Assembly (NCBI GenBank): GCA_016745035.1
Contig: JADGDE010000006.1
Coordinates: 1 to 64,000 of the forward strand
From: Thiotrichales bacterium
Lineage (GTDB): Bacteria > Pseudomonadota > Gammaproteobacteria > Beggiatoales > Beggiatoaceae
Length of the DNA stretch: 64,000 nt
Direction of reading: 5' to 3'
Shown here: positions 25,059-34,061 of the stretch, in pieces
How the letters are laid out: every line of letters starts with the position of its first letter
Position numbering within the stretch: position 1 is the stretch's first letter
Translations under genes and position numbers: made by a program
The notes under the pieces: model-generated
Database searches by the model: none
The model's input: only the letters and a program-made list of their open reading frames with translations
What the model was told of the DNA's origin: nothing

Positions 25059-25370
25059 ATGGTTTATGAGAAAGTTGACAGTTGTGTTCGCTACCATAGT
25101 TATCGTTTTTTACTGCCAAAAAATTGGCAACAAAAACAACATCAAAGCTTGGCTAAATTTGTATTGAGCTTGGGTGAAAATAAATACCCCGAAAGCCTTG
25201 GCGTTTTACAAATTCGACACGACGCTTTTTTTTTGGACTATCCCAGTTTTGGTTACCCTTATTTTAAGATCAGTTTTTATAAAGATTGTTCAAAAAAAAC
25301 CAGACAAAACTATTTACGTTTGTTAGCGGATCAACTACATTATATCAACGGGATGGGGAGTCACGCATAA
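25059..25370 (+). CDS. small hypothetical protein downstream of the HAD gene
   Basis: 103 residues, MVYEKVDSCVRYHSYRF..., with aromatic-rich LDYPSFGYPYFKISFYKDC and no signal peptide or membrane helix. The ATG at 25059 is the natural start, because before the MITE insertion it overlapped the HAD stop codon as TAATG. An ORF extending upstream to 24912 reads only through MITE sequence and should be ignored. The tight former coupling suggests it works with the HAD protein. I do not recognise the family. Confidence 0.6.
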   Translation: MVYEKVDSCVRYHSYRFLLPKNWQQKQHQSLAKFVLSLGENKYPESLGVLQIRHDAFFLDYPSFGYPYFKISFYKDCSKKTRQNYLRLLADQLHYINGMGSHA

Positions 25371-25666
25371 AAATACTTATAATTGATAAGGTTATTCATT
25401 GCCTATCACTATAGACGTGGCAAATTAGATACTGTCAATTTCTAAATATCAACAGTAGTTAATATTAAGCCCATCCATATCAATAGTATTCTTAAGGTAA
25501 GATGGTAGGTAGTATTGTGAATGTTTATTCGCAATCCATGACCCCATAAGAAAGAATAAACTCCCAATTGCTAATACCCAGTATTTGAGAGTAAATTACG
25601 ATGATGTCAAATGGATAAAATTGTTTTTCATTGAGCAACCATCGACTAAAAAGGAGTGAGCACCCT
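25371..25666. other. intergenic region with no recognisable feature
   Basis: About 295 AT-rich bases between the small hypothetical gene and the next plus-strand gene. It presumably holds a promoter for the latter. No convincing ORF, repeat or hairpin was found. Confidence 0.5.
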
Positions 25667-26044
25667 ATGGCTGACACCGCTGGATATATGATTTCAACCA
25701 CCCGTTTGTTTGGGAGCTTGAATCATAAGCGTGAGGAAAAACAACAACCTACCATTGAAGATGCTTTGCTCGCGAGCAAGCTAGGTATTTTGGTTGCGGT
25801 GAAAACGGATAAATATGCTAATTTCAAAGGGGATTTTGTTGAATTGGATGATTCACAATTAAACGAATTACCCCAAGTGATTACCGAGTATTTTAATGTC
25901 GATTTAAAAAATGAAATTTCCAGCATGTTAGTTGAACCTGGCGCAAGCTTGCCAGAAATCAATGCGACACAAAAAAATAGCGAAGCAAAGCCCCGGCTTG
26001 GTTTTTTTAAACGTTTGGGCAGTTTTTTTAAACGCAAATCCTAA
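25667..26044 (+). CDS. hypothetical protein with basic amphipathic C-terminus
   Basis: 125 residues starting MADTAGYMISTTRLFG. AAAAAGGAG lies about 10 bases upstream and fixes this start over an earlier one at 25631. The middle is mixed alpha/beta (ASKLGILVAVKTDKYANFKG, DDSQLNELPQVITEYFNV). The last ~17 residues repeat a basic-aromatic unit (RLGFFKRLGSFFKRKS), which would suit binding to acidic membrane or nucleic acid. It lies 50 bases before the V4R-like gene on the same strand, so the two are probably co-expressed. Family not recognised. Confidence 0.6.
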   Translation: MADTAGYMISTTRLFGSLNHKREEKQQPTIEDALLASKLGILVAVKTDKYANFKGDFVELDDSQLNELPQVITEYFNVDLKNEISSMLVEPGASLPEINATQKNSEAKPRLGFFKRLGSFFKRKS

Positions 26045-26094
26045 GAGTTCTGCACATGAAAAATTCCATACTTTACAAATCATAGGAACAAGCT

Positions 26095-27282
26095 GTGAGC
26101 AAAATTCAATCCATCGGAGGACAAACCCTGGTCGGTGGCTTAAATCGTGTGTTTCATTGCAATCATTACAATGCCCATTTACAAATGAGTATTCTAATGA
26201 CGCAAGGCTTACATGATGCCGAACGTTTATTAGTTGAAGCGGTTGCGCCCCTCATCCAAACACTCAAAGATGCAGGTTATACCCAAGCGCAATTAATTCA
26301 CGAGTTTTCTTTTTGTGGCTTTGGCAAACTTCGTCAAGAAACCGCTAGACAATGGGTAACTCCCCATTCACATTATGGTGAATCCATTTATGCTTATGGC
26401 AAAGCGCATAAAACCTGCTTTTTCAATGCAGGCTTTATCGAAGGCATCAGCGGCAAATATACCACCGAGACCCATTGCCAAAGTATCGGTGATGATGCTG
26501 ACCGCTTCGAGACTCAAGCAGATACTGCTGCCAATACAAGTAATTATCTACTGCATGATTTCCCCTTAAATTTACGCATTCCAGAACGTTTTGAATTAGA
26601 TGTGGGGCAAGCCTTTGAAACCCGTGTTGATGAAACGGGTATTGTTAATACCGTGAAAAAATTGCCTTTATATGGCGATATTGGCCCCCGTGGTACAGGA
26701 TTAGTTGACGCATTTGGTGTGGTATTAACCAACCATTTTGCTGATTACTATAACCGAGTATCCTATGAAACCTATTTCACCATGAAAAAAACCGGCATTC
26801 CCATCGAGGAAGTCTGTGAAATGTTCATCCAATCGGGGCATATTTGCGCCTTTAACACCTTTGGCGGCATTATTAAAAGCCCCGAATGGCACGCGGCGAT
26901 TGAACCCATGTGTGACAGTATTGAAGATTGGATTCATGGCATTATTGCGGTAATAAATGCATTGGGTTGGGGCACTTATCGGGTTGAGAAAATTGTCCCG
27001 GAAAAAGAATTGGTTGTCCGTATTTATAATTCTTACGAAGGTGTAGGTTATCGGCGTATCTATCCCAAATCTGAAGAAAAAGCTTTATCGTTCTTAGCTA
27101 TGGGGGCTGTATTGGGTTTAGCACATTTATTCTGGAAAATTGACATTCGTACCAAACCAGAATTGACCCACGAATTTTATATCGAACAATTCAACCACCA
27201 AGATAATAGTTTCCAAGTCGAACAAACCCACGCCATTGCCGCAGGCGATGATTATGATCGGATCGTCGTTAGCCGCGATTAA
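26095..27282 (+). CDS. tandem V4R-like (4-vinyl reductase fold) domain protein
   Basis: 395 residues from a GTG start preceded by AGGAA. Two halves each show the V4R pattern of a hydrophobic-Gly helix followed by 'E..(C/H)...GD': first FFNAGFIEGISG...TETHCQSIGDDADRF (~100-145), second FLAMGAVLGLAHLF...VEQTHAIAAGDDYDRIVVS (~335-393). V4R domains bind small hydrophobic ligands in signalling and tetrapyrrole pathways. Here the usual Cys of the second motif is His. No output domain is present. It ends before a bidirectional terminator shared with ftsH. The assignment rests on motif recognition by eye. Confidence 0.5.
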   Translation: MSKIQSIGGQTLVGGLNRVFHCNHYNAHLQMSILMTQGLHDAERLLVEAVAPLIQTLKDAGYTQAQLIHEFSFCGFGKLRQETARQWVTPHSHYGESIYAYGKAHKTCFFNAGFIEGISGKYTTETHCQSIGDDADRFETQADTAANTSNYLLHDFPLNLRIPERFELDVGQAFETRVDETGIVNTVKKLPLYGDIGPRGTGLVDAFGVVLTNHFADYYNRVSYETYFTMKKTGIPIEEVCEMFIQSGHICAFNTFGGIIKSPEWHAAIEPMCDSIEDWIHGIIAVINALGWGTYRVEKIVPEKELVVRIYNSYEGVGYRRIYPKSEEKALSFLAMGAVLGLAHLFWKIDIRTKPELTHEFYIEQFNHQDNSFQVEQTHAIAAGDDYDRIVVSRD

Positions 27283-27331
27283 TAACGGCTGCTAGGCAAA
27301 GGCTAAACATCACCGTTCAGCACCCATAAAA

Positions 27332-27364
27332 AAACCCGTATTCAAGCATGAATACGGGTTTTTT
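27332..27364. terminator. bidirectional intrinsic terminator between V4R-like gene and ftsH
   Basis: AACCCGTATTC/GAATACGGGTT forms an 11-bp stem with a 6-nt loop, flanked by an A-run and a T-run. It serves both converging genes. Confidence 0.85.
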
Positions 27365-27382
27365 ATTGGCTATGACTAAGGC

Positions 27383-29320
27383 TTAATGTTGTTCGGCAGG
27401 GTCACCTTTGACATCTTCTTTAGTCTCGGTCTTTTCTTTCAAAACCTCACCATCACTTTTATCATCATCACCGGATTTCGGCGTGCTATTGGCATCATCA
27501 TCCCAATCTTTGGGAGCACGTACCTGTTTGCGCGCCATCAAATCATCCAGTTGCTCAGAGTCAATGGTTTCATATTTGATTAAGGCCTCAGACATACTAT
27601 GGAGAATATCCATATTGTCATTTAAGAGCTTATTCGCCCGCTCATAGTTGCGGTCAATAAATAAACGGATTTCCTCATCAATCGCTTGCGAGGTATCATC
27701 AGAAACCGATTTATGTTGGGTGACGCTGTGTCCTAAGAAGACTTCACCATCATCTTCATCATAAACCAACGGTCCTAAGCGTGCTGATAAGCCCCATTTG
27801 GTGACCATATTTCGCGCTAATTCGGTCGCGCGTTGAATATCATTACTTGCACCCGTGGTCACGGCATCAACACCGAAAATCAGCTCCTCAGCAATCCGAC
27901 CGCCAAACAGCGAAGAAATATTGCTTTCTAAATATTCTTTAGAGTAGCTGTAGCGATCTTCTTCAGGCAAGAACATAGTCACACCCAAAGCGCGACCACG
28001 AGGAATAATCGTCACTTTATATACAGGGTCGTGCGAAGGCACTAAACGCCCAACAATCGCGTGTCCGGCTTCGTGATAAGCGGTGAGTTTTTTCTCTTTA
28101 TCACTCATCGCCATCGACTTACGCTCAGCACCCATCATGATTTTATCTTTGGCTTTCTCAAAGTCTTCGTGATCAACCAAACGTTTATCACTACGGGCAG
28201 CAAACAAAGCTGCTTCGTTAATCAAGTTAGCTAAATCTGCACCAGAGAAACCCGGCGTACCGCGAGCAATCAAACCCGGTTTGACATCAGGAGAAATCGG
28301 CACTTTACGCATATGCACTTTAAGAATTTGCTCACGACCACGAATATCGGGCAATGGCACAACCACTTGACGGTCAAAGCGCCCGGGACGTAATAACGCC
28401 GGATCGAGTACATCAGGGCGGTTAGTGGCAGCAATGACAATCACACCTTCATTGCCTTCAAAGCCGTCCATTTCTACCAATAACTGGTTTAAGGTTTGTT
28501 CGCGCTCGTCATGACCACCGCCAAGACCTGCGCCCCGATGACGACCAACCGCATCAATTTCGTCGATAAAAATAATACAAGGGGCGTGGCGTTTGGCTTG
28601 CTCGAACATATCGCGTACACGAGATGCACCGACACCAACGAACATTTCAACAAAATCAGAACCGGAGATGGTAAAGAAAGGCACTTTCGCCTCGCCAGCA
28701 ATAGCGCGGGCTAAAAGGGTTTTACCTGTACCAGGAGAGCCAACCATCAACACGCCGCGTGGAATTTTACCGCCAAGGTTTTGGAATTTACCCGGCTCGC
28801 GTAAGAAAGCAACCAATTCGGTGACTTCCTCTTTGGCTTCATCAACACCAGCAACATCAGCAAAGGTGATTTTGATTTGGTCTTCTTCAATCATACGGGC
28901 GCGGCTTTTACCGAAGGACAATGCCCCACGACCACCACCGCCTTGCATTTGGCGCATGAAGAAAATCAAAATACCGAACAATAACAGCATTGGGAACCAA
29001 GAGATAAAGATTTGTACCAATAAAGATTGGCGCTCTGGTGGTTGAGCTTCGATTTTGACTTGTTGTTTCAACAAATCATTGACCAGTTCTGGATCGCCGG
29101 GGCTATAGGTATGGAATAAGGTTCCATCTTTTCTCGAACCGCGAATGGTACGCCCTTCGATAATGACCTTTTGAACTTGCCCTTGTTTAACCAGTTGGAA
29201 AAAATCAGAATAGTCTAATTCTTGCCCATTGGTTTTATGCGAGCCAAGATTGTTAAAGACCATCATCAGCACCAAGGCGATGACTATCCATAACATCAGA
29301 TTTTTGAGCATATCATTCAC
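27383..29320 (-). CDS. ftsH: ATP-dependent zinc metalloprotease FtsH
   Basis: Membrane AAA+ protease for quality control of membrane proteins and short-lived regulators such as LpxC. Two N-terminal helices flank a small periplasmic domain (~7-25 and ~103-122). Walker A GSPGTGKT lies at ~194-201, Walker B IIFIDEID at ~249-256, and the arginine finger in RPGRFDR. The zinc site is HEAGH at ~416-420 with a downstream Asp in the [11 protein letters not shown] region. 645 residues is normal. The frame opens with GTG 29320, while ATG 29311 (MLKNLMLW) fits family N-termini equally well. The C-terminus is acidic and low in complexity. Confidence 0.97.
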   Translation of the reverse strand: MNDMLKNLMLWIVIALVLMMVFNNLGSHKTNGQELDYSDFFQLVKQGQVQKVIIEGRTIRGSRKDGTLFHTYSPGDPELVNDLLKQQVKIEAQPPERQSLLVQIFISWFPMLLLFGILIFFMRQMQGGGGRGALSFGKSRARMIEEDQIKITFADVAGVDEAKEEVTELVAFLREPGKFQNLGGKIPRGVLMVGSPGTGKTLLARAIAGEAKVPFFTISGSDFVEMFVGVGASRVRDMFEQAKRHAPCIIFIDEIDAVGRHRGAGLGGGHDEREQTLNQLLVEMDGFEGNEGVIVIAATNRPDVLDPALLRPGRFDRQVVVPLPDIRGREQILKVHMRKVPISPDVKPGLIARGTPGFSGADLANLINEAALFAARSDKRLVDHEDFEKAKDKIMMGAERKSMAMSDKEKKLTAYHEAGHAIVGRLVPSHDPVYKVTIIPRGRALGVTMFLPEEDRYSYSKEYLESNISSLFGGRIAEELIFGVDAVTTGASNDIQRATELARNMVTKWGLSARLGPLVYDEDDGEVFLGHSVTQHKSVSDDTSQAIDEEIRLFIDRNYERANKLLNDNMDILHSMSEALIKYETIDSEQLDDLMARKQVRAPKDWDDDANSTPKSGDDDKSDGEVLKEKTETKEDVKGDPAEQH

Positions 29321-29545
29321 AATAATATTACCTGTTTGAACAAAAAATTGCGGTTTCCGCTAAGAAAGCCGATTCTAGCACTATGTTTATTATCGCGCCA
29401 AGCAATAATCAAGGGTAAAGGTGGGGTTAATTTAGCAAATGCCCCAAGATAAGCATATGACCTTCAATCACAGAGAAGACAATATTTAGCGTTTAGATGT
29501 TTTATTTTGTTGGCGGCAAGTCGAATGACAGCGATCTAATCTCAT

Positions 29546-31864
29546 TCAGCGCCAATCCCCGAGCAAGACAAAGGCTGACCAAAAATACGGATGGCGGTAA
29601 TGGCGGTATTTTTCCTCTGTTAACATCGCTTGTTGGGCTTTATGTAAGGCTTGGACTTTGGAAATACCTGTATTTTGATAGTGGCGATAAAATTCTAATA
29701 ACACACTGGGGGTGGCGACATCATCGACTTGCCACAAGCTGGCAAGGCTGGAGATGGCTCCAGATTTGAGCACCGTGCCCGCCAAACCCAGCGCCGCCCG
29801 GTCACTGCCCAGCGCGGTTTCACAAGCACTAAGGGTTAATAATTCGATTGGCTCTTTAAGATTGCTGCGCAACAGCCTTGATAGCTGGTTCATATTCAAG
29901 CGTTCTTGGTAGGTCAAAAGGAAGGTGTTTTCTGCTTTAGCCCCAAATTGACCGTGCGATGCCAGATGAACAATAGCCCCTGTTTGCTGCTTTAGTTTTA
30001 TTTCCAATTGCGGGCGGATAAAATCCTTATTTAATAAAGCTGGTGGGCTTTGGTAGAGTTTTTGTAATTGCTCAATTTCATATTTAACACAGGGTAAAGC
30101 GGGAAAGTCTGCTATCGCCTCCGACAAGCCACCCAAGACCATCTGTTTGTTGTTATTTATTTGTTGAGTTGTCGCACTGAGACAAAACATGGGTAAATAG
30201 CCCACAGCATAAGGGTTAAATTGTTTGCCATCGTGTAAGGCGGCAAAGGGCAAATGCCGTAAAGGCCCTTCGGCGGCAATCACCAAGGTCTCCACGCCGG
30301 ATAAATGTGGCGCTAAAGGTCGTAACAGCCAATCGTATAATTGCTGCGATAAGCCCATGAGTGTTTTTGATATTTCAGCGATTGGATAATTTGCTGTTAA
30401 AGCACAAGCCGTTTGGGTCGATTGCTGCTGACGTTCGGCACGGCTGCGGCGCAATTGTTCAGGAAAGGGGTGTCGCCCCAGCAAGCGCAAAAAACGGGCA
30501 AGCTGCGCGCGCAAACGGGGTTCGGACACGGGCACAGAGACCATCGAAATATGGGCTTTATCCAATAATAATAAAACCAGTTTATCGGCTAGAATCACGG
30601 GGTATAACAACCGTGTTTGCGCATCAAGATAAGCCGTTGCCTCTGTACAGCGTTGTTGCAGCGAAAAACACGGGCTTTGGTAATAATCATTCAGCTCGGT
30701 GGTTTTGAAGCTTTCTAAAGTGCTGATAATGTCTTTTAGCTGCGCTTGCGATACGGTTTTTCCCTGCGCTAACAATAATTCAATCAATTCAAAATAAGCC
30801 GCACCGACCACTTTTCTAAAGCCGCCTTGAAGCTGCAAATAAGGGTCGTCTAATAACTGCTCGCGCACCACTTCATCTTTTAGATAATGAATCGCTTGCT
30901 GGTAATGCTGCAAAGCCGCATCGCCTTGGTTTAAGCCCACATACAAACGCGCTTGTTGGTGATGCCATTGGTATAACAACCAAGGATCGCCGACTTGCTG
31001 GGCATAAAATAAAGCCTGTTGATTGAAGCCCACGGCTTTTTGGGTTTGATGTAAGCGCGCCAAATAGCCATAAGCGAAACTCAGCAGTTGTGTTTGTTGT
31101 AATTTTTGGGCGCTGTTTTTGGCTGCTTCTAACACCTCATGCGCCTTTGTTTTGAAATCAGGGTTTTGTGCCAATGCTTCTAATGCCAATCGCCCTAAAG
31201 CCAATAATGCTGTGGTTTTTTGGAAAGATTCGGGCAAGGTATGCACGGCGGTGACTGCTTGAGTAAAAGCTTGCTTGAGGCTATTGCTATCGACAGCGGC
31301 AAAAGCGTGGAGAAAAAACTGATTTTGCGCTTGGGCAAGCTGGGTTTCGACAACATACAAATGGGCGGGGGCTAAATCCGTTTGCCCGAACAATGACAGG
31401 GCTTGTTGATAAGACTCGTTGGCGGCTTGATAGCGCATAGCCACACGCGCGGCATGTCCTTCTAATAGCGCCTGATAGGCCTGTAATATCGGCGCATCTT
31501 GTGTCAATTTGGCTAAGGCTTGCAGCTCAACGGCTGTCTTTTGCCTTTGTGCCTGTAAGACTTCAATCCTAGCGCCCAGCAGCCAAGCCTGTTCACAAGT
31601 ATTTTCCGTTTGCTCAGCCAAGATGGTTAGCGCCTCAGCATACAGCCCTGAGTATTGGTAGGCTTTGGCAAGTTCAATCCGCGCGGCAAGGCTGCTTGAT
31701 GGCGGCTGGCTGGAAATTAACTTGGCAAATTCCCCCTTGTTAAAATGCGCTGAGCCAATCTCTGGGGCAAGACACTGGGCATAAAGTAAGGGGGCTGCAA
31801 AGACGAGCAGCAGCGCTAAGGCTTGGGTGGCGATTGAGTGAACATATCGGCTTGAACGTGGCAT
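29546..31864 (-). CDS. exported TPR-CHAT protein, copy 2
   Basis: Paralogue of the product at 7233-9665. The start at ATG 31864 gives a signal peptide (MPRSSRYVHSIATQALALLL...AQC). Earlier Mets at 31882 and 31951 would extend further into the upstream gene. TPR-like repeats fill the first half. The CHAT domain has VHLASHGQFGAKAENTFLL and LTLSACETALGSDRAALGLAG followed by LASLWQVDDVATP, so both dyad residues are kept. The 3' end of the small-protein gene overlaps it by 49 bases. The conserved Cys soon after the signal peptide and in SPCFSLQQRC could form disulfides, in keeping with an oxidising compartment. Confidence 0.85.
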   Translation of the reverse strand: MPRSSRYVHSIATQALALLLVFAAPLLYAQCLAPEIGSAHFNKGEFAKLISSQPPSSSLAARIELAKAYQYSGLYAEALTILAEQTENTCEQAWLLGARIEVLQAQRQKTAVELQALAKLTQDAPILQAYQALLEGHAARVAMRYQAANESYQQALSLFGQTDLAPAHLYVVETQLAQAQNQFFLHAFAAVDSNSLKQAFTQAVTAVHTLPESFQKTTALLALGRLALEALAQNPDFKTKAHEVLEAAKNSAQKLQQTQLLSFAYGYLARLHQTQKAVGFNQQALFYAQQVGDPWLLYQWHHQQARLYVGLNQGDAALQHYQQAIHYLKDEVVREQLLDDPYLQLQGGFRKVVGAAYFELIELLLAQGKTVSQAQLKDIISTLESFKTTELNDYYQSPCFSLQQRCTEATAYLDAQTRLLYPVILADKLVLLLLDKAHISMVSVPVSEPRLRAQLARFLRLLGRHPFPEQLRRSRAERQQQSTQTACALTANYPIAEISKTLMGLSQQLYDWLLRPLAPHLSGVETLVIAAEGPLRHLPFAALHDGKQFNPYAVGYLPMFCLSATTQQINNNKQMVLGGLSEAIADFPALPCVKYEIEQLQKLYQSPPALLNKDFIRPQLEIKLKQQTGAIVHLASHGQFGAKAENTFLLTYQERLNMNQLSRLLRSNLKEPIELLTLSACETALGSDRAALGLAGTVLKSGAISSLASLWQVDDVATPSVLLEFYRHYQNTGISKVQALHKAQQAMLTEEKYRHYRHPYFWSAFVLLGDWR

Positions 31865-32349
31865 TGTTGGCTTTGCATCCATTTTATGCGTTGGGCATCG
31901 GTGGCTAAATGATCGGGGATGACATGAAACGTAATCACTGTTTCCAGCCAATTATCCACCGATAACATATAACTTGCACCATCTTGCAAGGTAATATTGG
32001 CAGGCCAAGCGACAAGGTGTTCGCCCTCAGGCCAAGGCAAGCGTAGGGTTGCCGTGTCGGCTTGAATCGACAACCAAGTCGCTGATTGGCTGTTAGCCCG
32101 CCATAGATGCACGGTGTCGCTAGCAGAATAACAATGCTTTAATGCTTTCGCAATATCGACAAAGCCAACATCAGACAAGCCCTCTGCCCATTGTGTCCGT
32201 TTGCGCGGTCGTAAGCGTTTGTTACTGCTGCTCGGTGCTTGGTGTTCTGTCGCGCTTTGTTGACTATCATTGCTAGCTGTGTGTTCTTTTGCGCTGATGG
32301 GGGTGGTAAAACTTATTAGTAATAAAATCCATAAGGTATTGTGTAACAT
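31816..32349 (-). CDS. small exported protein paired with CHAT gene, copy 2
   Basis: 177 residues with a signal peptide (MLHNTLWILLLISFTTPISA), a Ser/Gln-rich stretch, the basic motif RLRPRKRTQW, then CYSASDTVHLWRANSQS, LRLPWPEGEHLVAWP and a tail with QQCHVQADMF. The spacing of motifs and the two cysteines matches the protein at 9729-10256. It overlaps the CHAT gene, implying coupled translation. Function unknown. The constant pairing suggests it is a partner, inhibitor or substrate of the CHAT protein. Confidence 0.7.
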   Translation of the reverse strand: MLHNTLWILLLISFTTPISAKEHTASNDSQQSATEHQAPSSSNKRLRPRKRTQWAEGLSDVGFVDIAKALKHCYSASDTVHLWRANSQSATWLSIQADTATLRLPWPEGEHLVAWPANITLQDGASYMLSVDNWLETVITFHVIPDHLATDAQRIKWMQSQQCHVQADMFTQSPPKP

Positions 32350-32418
32350 TTTTTAACTCCATAAAAAATAATAGGTATTTCTAATTTATATCAATCACAA
32401 GCTGCAACAGCAATAACT

Positions 32419-32466
32419 GGAATCGCGGCTTCAGCCGCGCCTGAACGGGACTGAAGTCCCGATTCC
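32419..32466 (-). repeat. REP-type 48-bp double-hairpin repeat, copy 2
   Basis: Same element as at 384-431, in reverse orientation, with the CGCGGCT/AGCCGCG hairpin first. It lies between the methyltransferase stop and the start of the small exported protein gene. Confidence 0.8.
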
Positions 32467-32490
32467 ATCGCTGGATCAACTCACTGCTAC

Positions 32491-33759
32491 TTATCTTTGC
32501 GAGTTCATCCCCCCCAAAGACACCCGTAAAAAATCTTGGGCGATTTGTTTTAGGACAAAATCGCCCAAATGCGCCCAAGCTTTGTCATTCTCTTTGACTT
32601 GGCAATGGCGACAAGCTTTGGAAACAACAGTCTCCAGCGGCTGAAATTCCCCTAAAGTTTGTGCCAACTGATTTAAAAAAGCTTGTGCCAAAGGGTCGGA
32701 CACTTGTTGGCTGCTAGGTGCGCTATTTAAGTGCTTATCAGGGATAAATTGATAGGTGTTGCTATTAGCCTCAACTTGGCGCAGGCGCGAGGCGATATGC
32801 AAACCGCGCAATTGTTGTGCTGTGGGATTGCCACTAATATTTAAGTTAGCATGAGCCAGCAAAGAACGGCGAAAATTGCGGTTAAACAAAAAATCTGCGT
32901 ACTGCAAAGCTTGCAGTCGGCTCATGCGCTGTTCTGCCATCGCCTGTTTAATCTCTTTGGGATAAATCTCCAGCCAATCAGTCATAAGACTGTTATCACC
33001 GATGTAACTTAAATCAAATCCCTGCGCCCATTGGGCGAATTGCAGCAAATACAGCGGCTCATTAATCGGTTCTAGCTCATCATGCAGGACAATATCCCGC
33101 TCTTTATGGCGCAAGTTTTCGATTTCATGATGCAATAGCGAGGTGTGTGGCAGTTGCTTCACAGCGGGTAAGGTTTTGCTGAAAAAATCACTAACCCGGT
33201 CAGCCCCTTTTAATAAATCCCTGCCTTGATTGCCTTCAAGTTCATTTTCCATTTGCATCAGCAAGCGCAAGCCTTCTTGTATCGACCAGCCTGGCAGACA
33301 GTTGTAAGAAATAAAAGCAATACCATTGCTGCTTAACTGTTCACGACAGAGAGATAAAAAGCGTTCTTTGACCTCATCAGGAACCCATGCAAAAAAACCA
33401 TGGGCGATGATGTAATCAAAACGCTGATTGCCAAAATCATGTTGCAAAATATCGGCACAAATAAACTCAACATTGTCTAAGCCCTCTGCCTGCGCCTGCT
33501 CTCGTGCTGATTGAATTTGCTTTGCGCTTAAATCAATGCCCAAACACTGCGCATCGGGTAAATCACGGGCGATATTGCGTAAGTTTGCGCCTTGTCCACA
33601 GCCCATATCGAGAATACGGGCGCTTGCAGGGGCTGGCGGCTGGGGGTGACCATACAATTGTGCTACCGCGCTGCAGTGGGCAGGATGGGTGAAATGGAAG
33701 ACCCGATCAGGATAGGGTTGCTGTTCGTAGTAATCGCGAATAAAAGCGTTGTCGGTCAT
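32491..33759 (-). CDS. class I SAM-dependent methyltransferase with regulatory domain
   Basis: 422 residues. The N-terminal ~190 are a Rossmann methyltransferase with motif I ILDMGCGQGANLRNIA and LGIDLSAKQIQSAREQA. The middle matches the 'methyltransferase regulatory domain' type (ENLRHKERDIVLHDELEPIN, MTDWLEIYPKEIKQAM). The C-terminal ~100 residues look like a winged-helix segment. These proteins often occur with TPR or secreted-protein clusters and are thought to methylate proteins, but no substrate is known here. Single gene between a terminator-like hairpin and a REP copy. Confidence 0.8.
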   Translation of the reverse strand: MTDNAFIRDYYEQQPYPDRVFHFTHPAHCSAVAQLYGHPQPPAPASARILDMGCGQGANLRNIARDLPDAQCLGIDLSAKQIQSAREQAQAEGLDNVEFICADILQHDFGNQRFDYIIAHGFFAWVPDEVKERFLSLCREQLSSNGIAFISYNCLPGWSIQEGLRLLMQMENELEGNQGRDLLKGADRVSDFFSKTLPAVKQLPHTSLLHHEIENLRHKERDIVLHDELEPINEPLYLLQFAQWAQGFDLSYIGDNSLMTDWLEIYPKEIKQAMAEQRMSRLQALQYADFLFNRNFRRSLLAHANLNISGNPTAQQLRGLHIASRLRQVEANSNTYQFIPDKHLNSAPSSQQVSDPLAQAFLNQLAQTLGEFQPLETVVSKACRHCQVKENDKAWAHLGDFVLKQIAQDFLRVSLGGMNSQR

Positions 33760-33778
33760 GGTCTCTGCTCTGAAAAAT

Positions 33779-33812
33779 AAAAACCTGATAGGTCAAACCT
33801 GTCAGGTTTATT
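33779..33812 (-). terminator. intrinsic terminator-like hairpin
   Basis: On the minus strand AAACCTGA and TCAGGTTT pair, followed by TTTATTTTT. It lies directly after the stop of the C-terminal anchor frame and before the methyltransferase gene. Confidence 0.6.
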
Positions 33813-33817
33813 GTAAC

Positions 33818-33967
33818 TTAGCTGCTATTACTTCGCTTGAAACGCTGCATCATGGCTAGCGCAACAAACAACAACGCGCCCCACCACGGAGAATCAATCG
33901 AGGCGCTAATTGGAGGGGTTGGCGTGGGTAAGGCATTGGAAGTAAGGTTGCCCAGCAATTGGGTGAT
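33818..33967 (-). pseudogene. detached C-terminal membrane-anchor/sorting tail
   Basis: The minus strand has an open frame without a start codon ending LPTPTPPISASIDSPWWG, then the hydrophobic ALLFVALAMM and basic QRFKRSNSS before the stop. This Pro/Thr linker-helix-basic cluster is the layout of CTERM-type sorting tails in Gram-negative exoproteins. It lies ~95 bases past the stop of the secreted 344-residue protein and is cut off from it by stops and a palindromic repeat. It may be the lost end of that protein. Confidence 0.5.
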
Positions 33968-33996
33968 TCAGTGTTCTGGAGGGTAGGGGATGGGAA

Positions 33997-34024
33997 CGCT
34001 CCGCGCCTATGAATGCGCGGAGCG
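33997..34024. repeat. palindromic repeat
   Basis: CGCTCCGCGC/GCGCGGAGCG with an 8-nt loop. It lies between the secreted protein stop and its possible lost anchor and may mark an insertion. Confidence 0.6.
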
Positions 34025-34061
34025 AAGCACTTTGATGAGAAAAGCTGTCTAAGGCAAGTGC

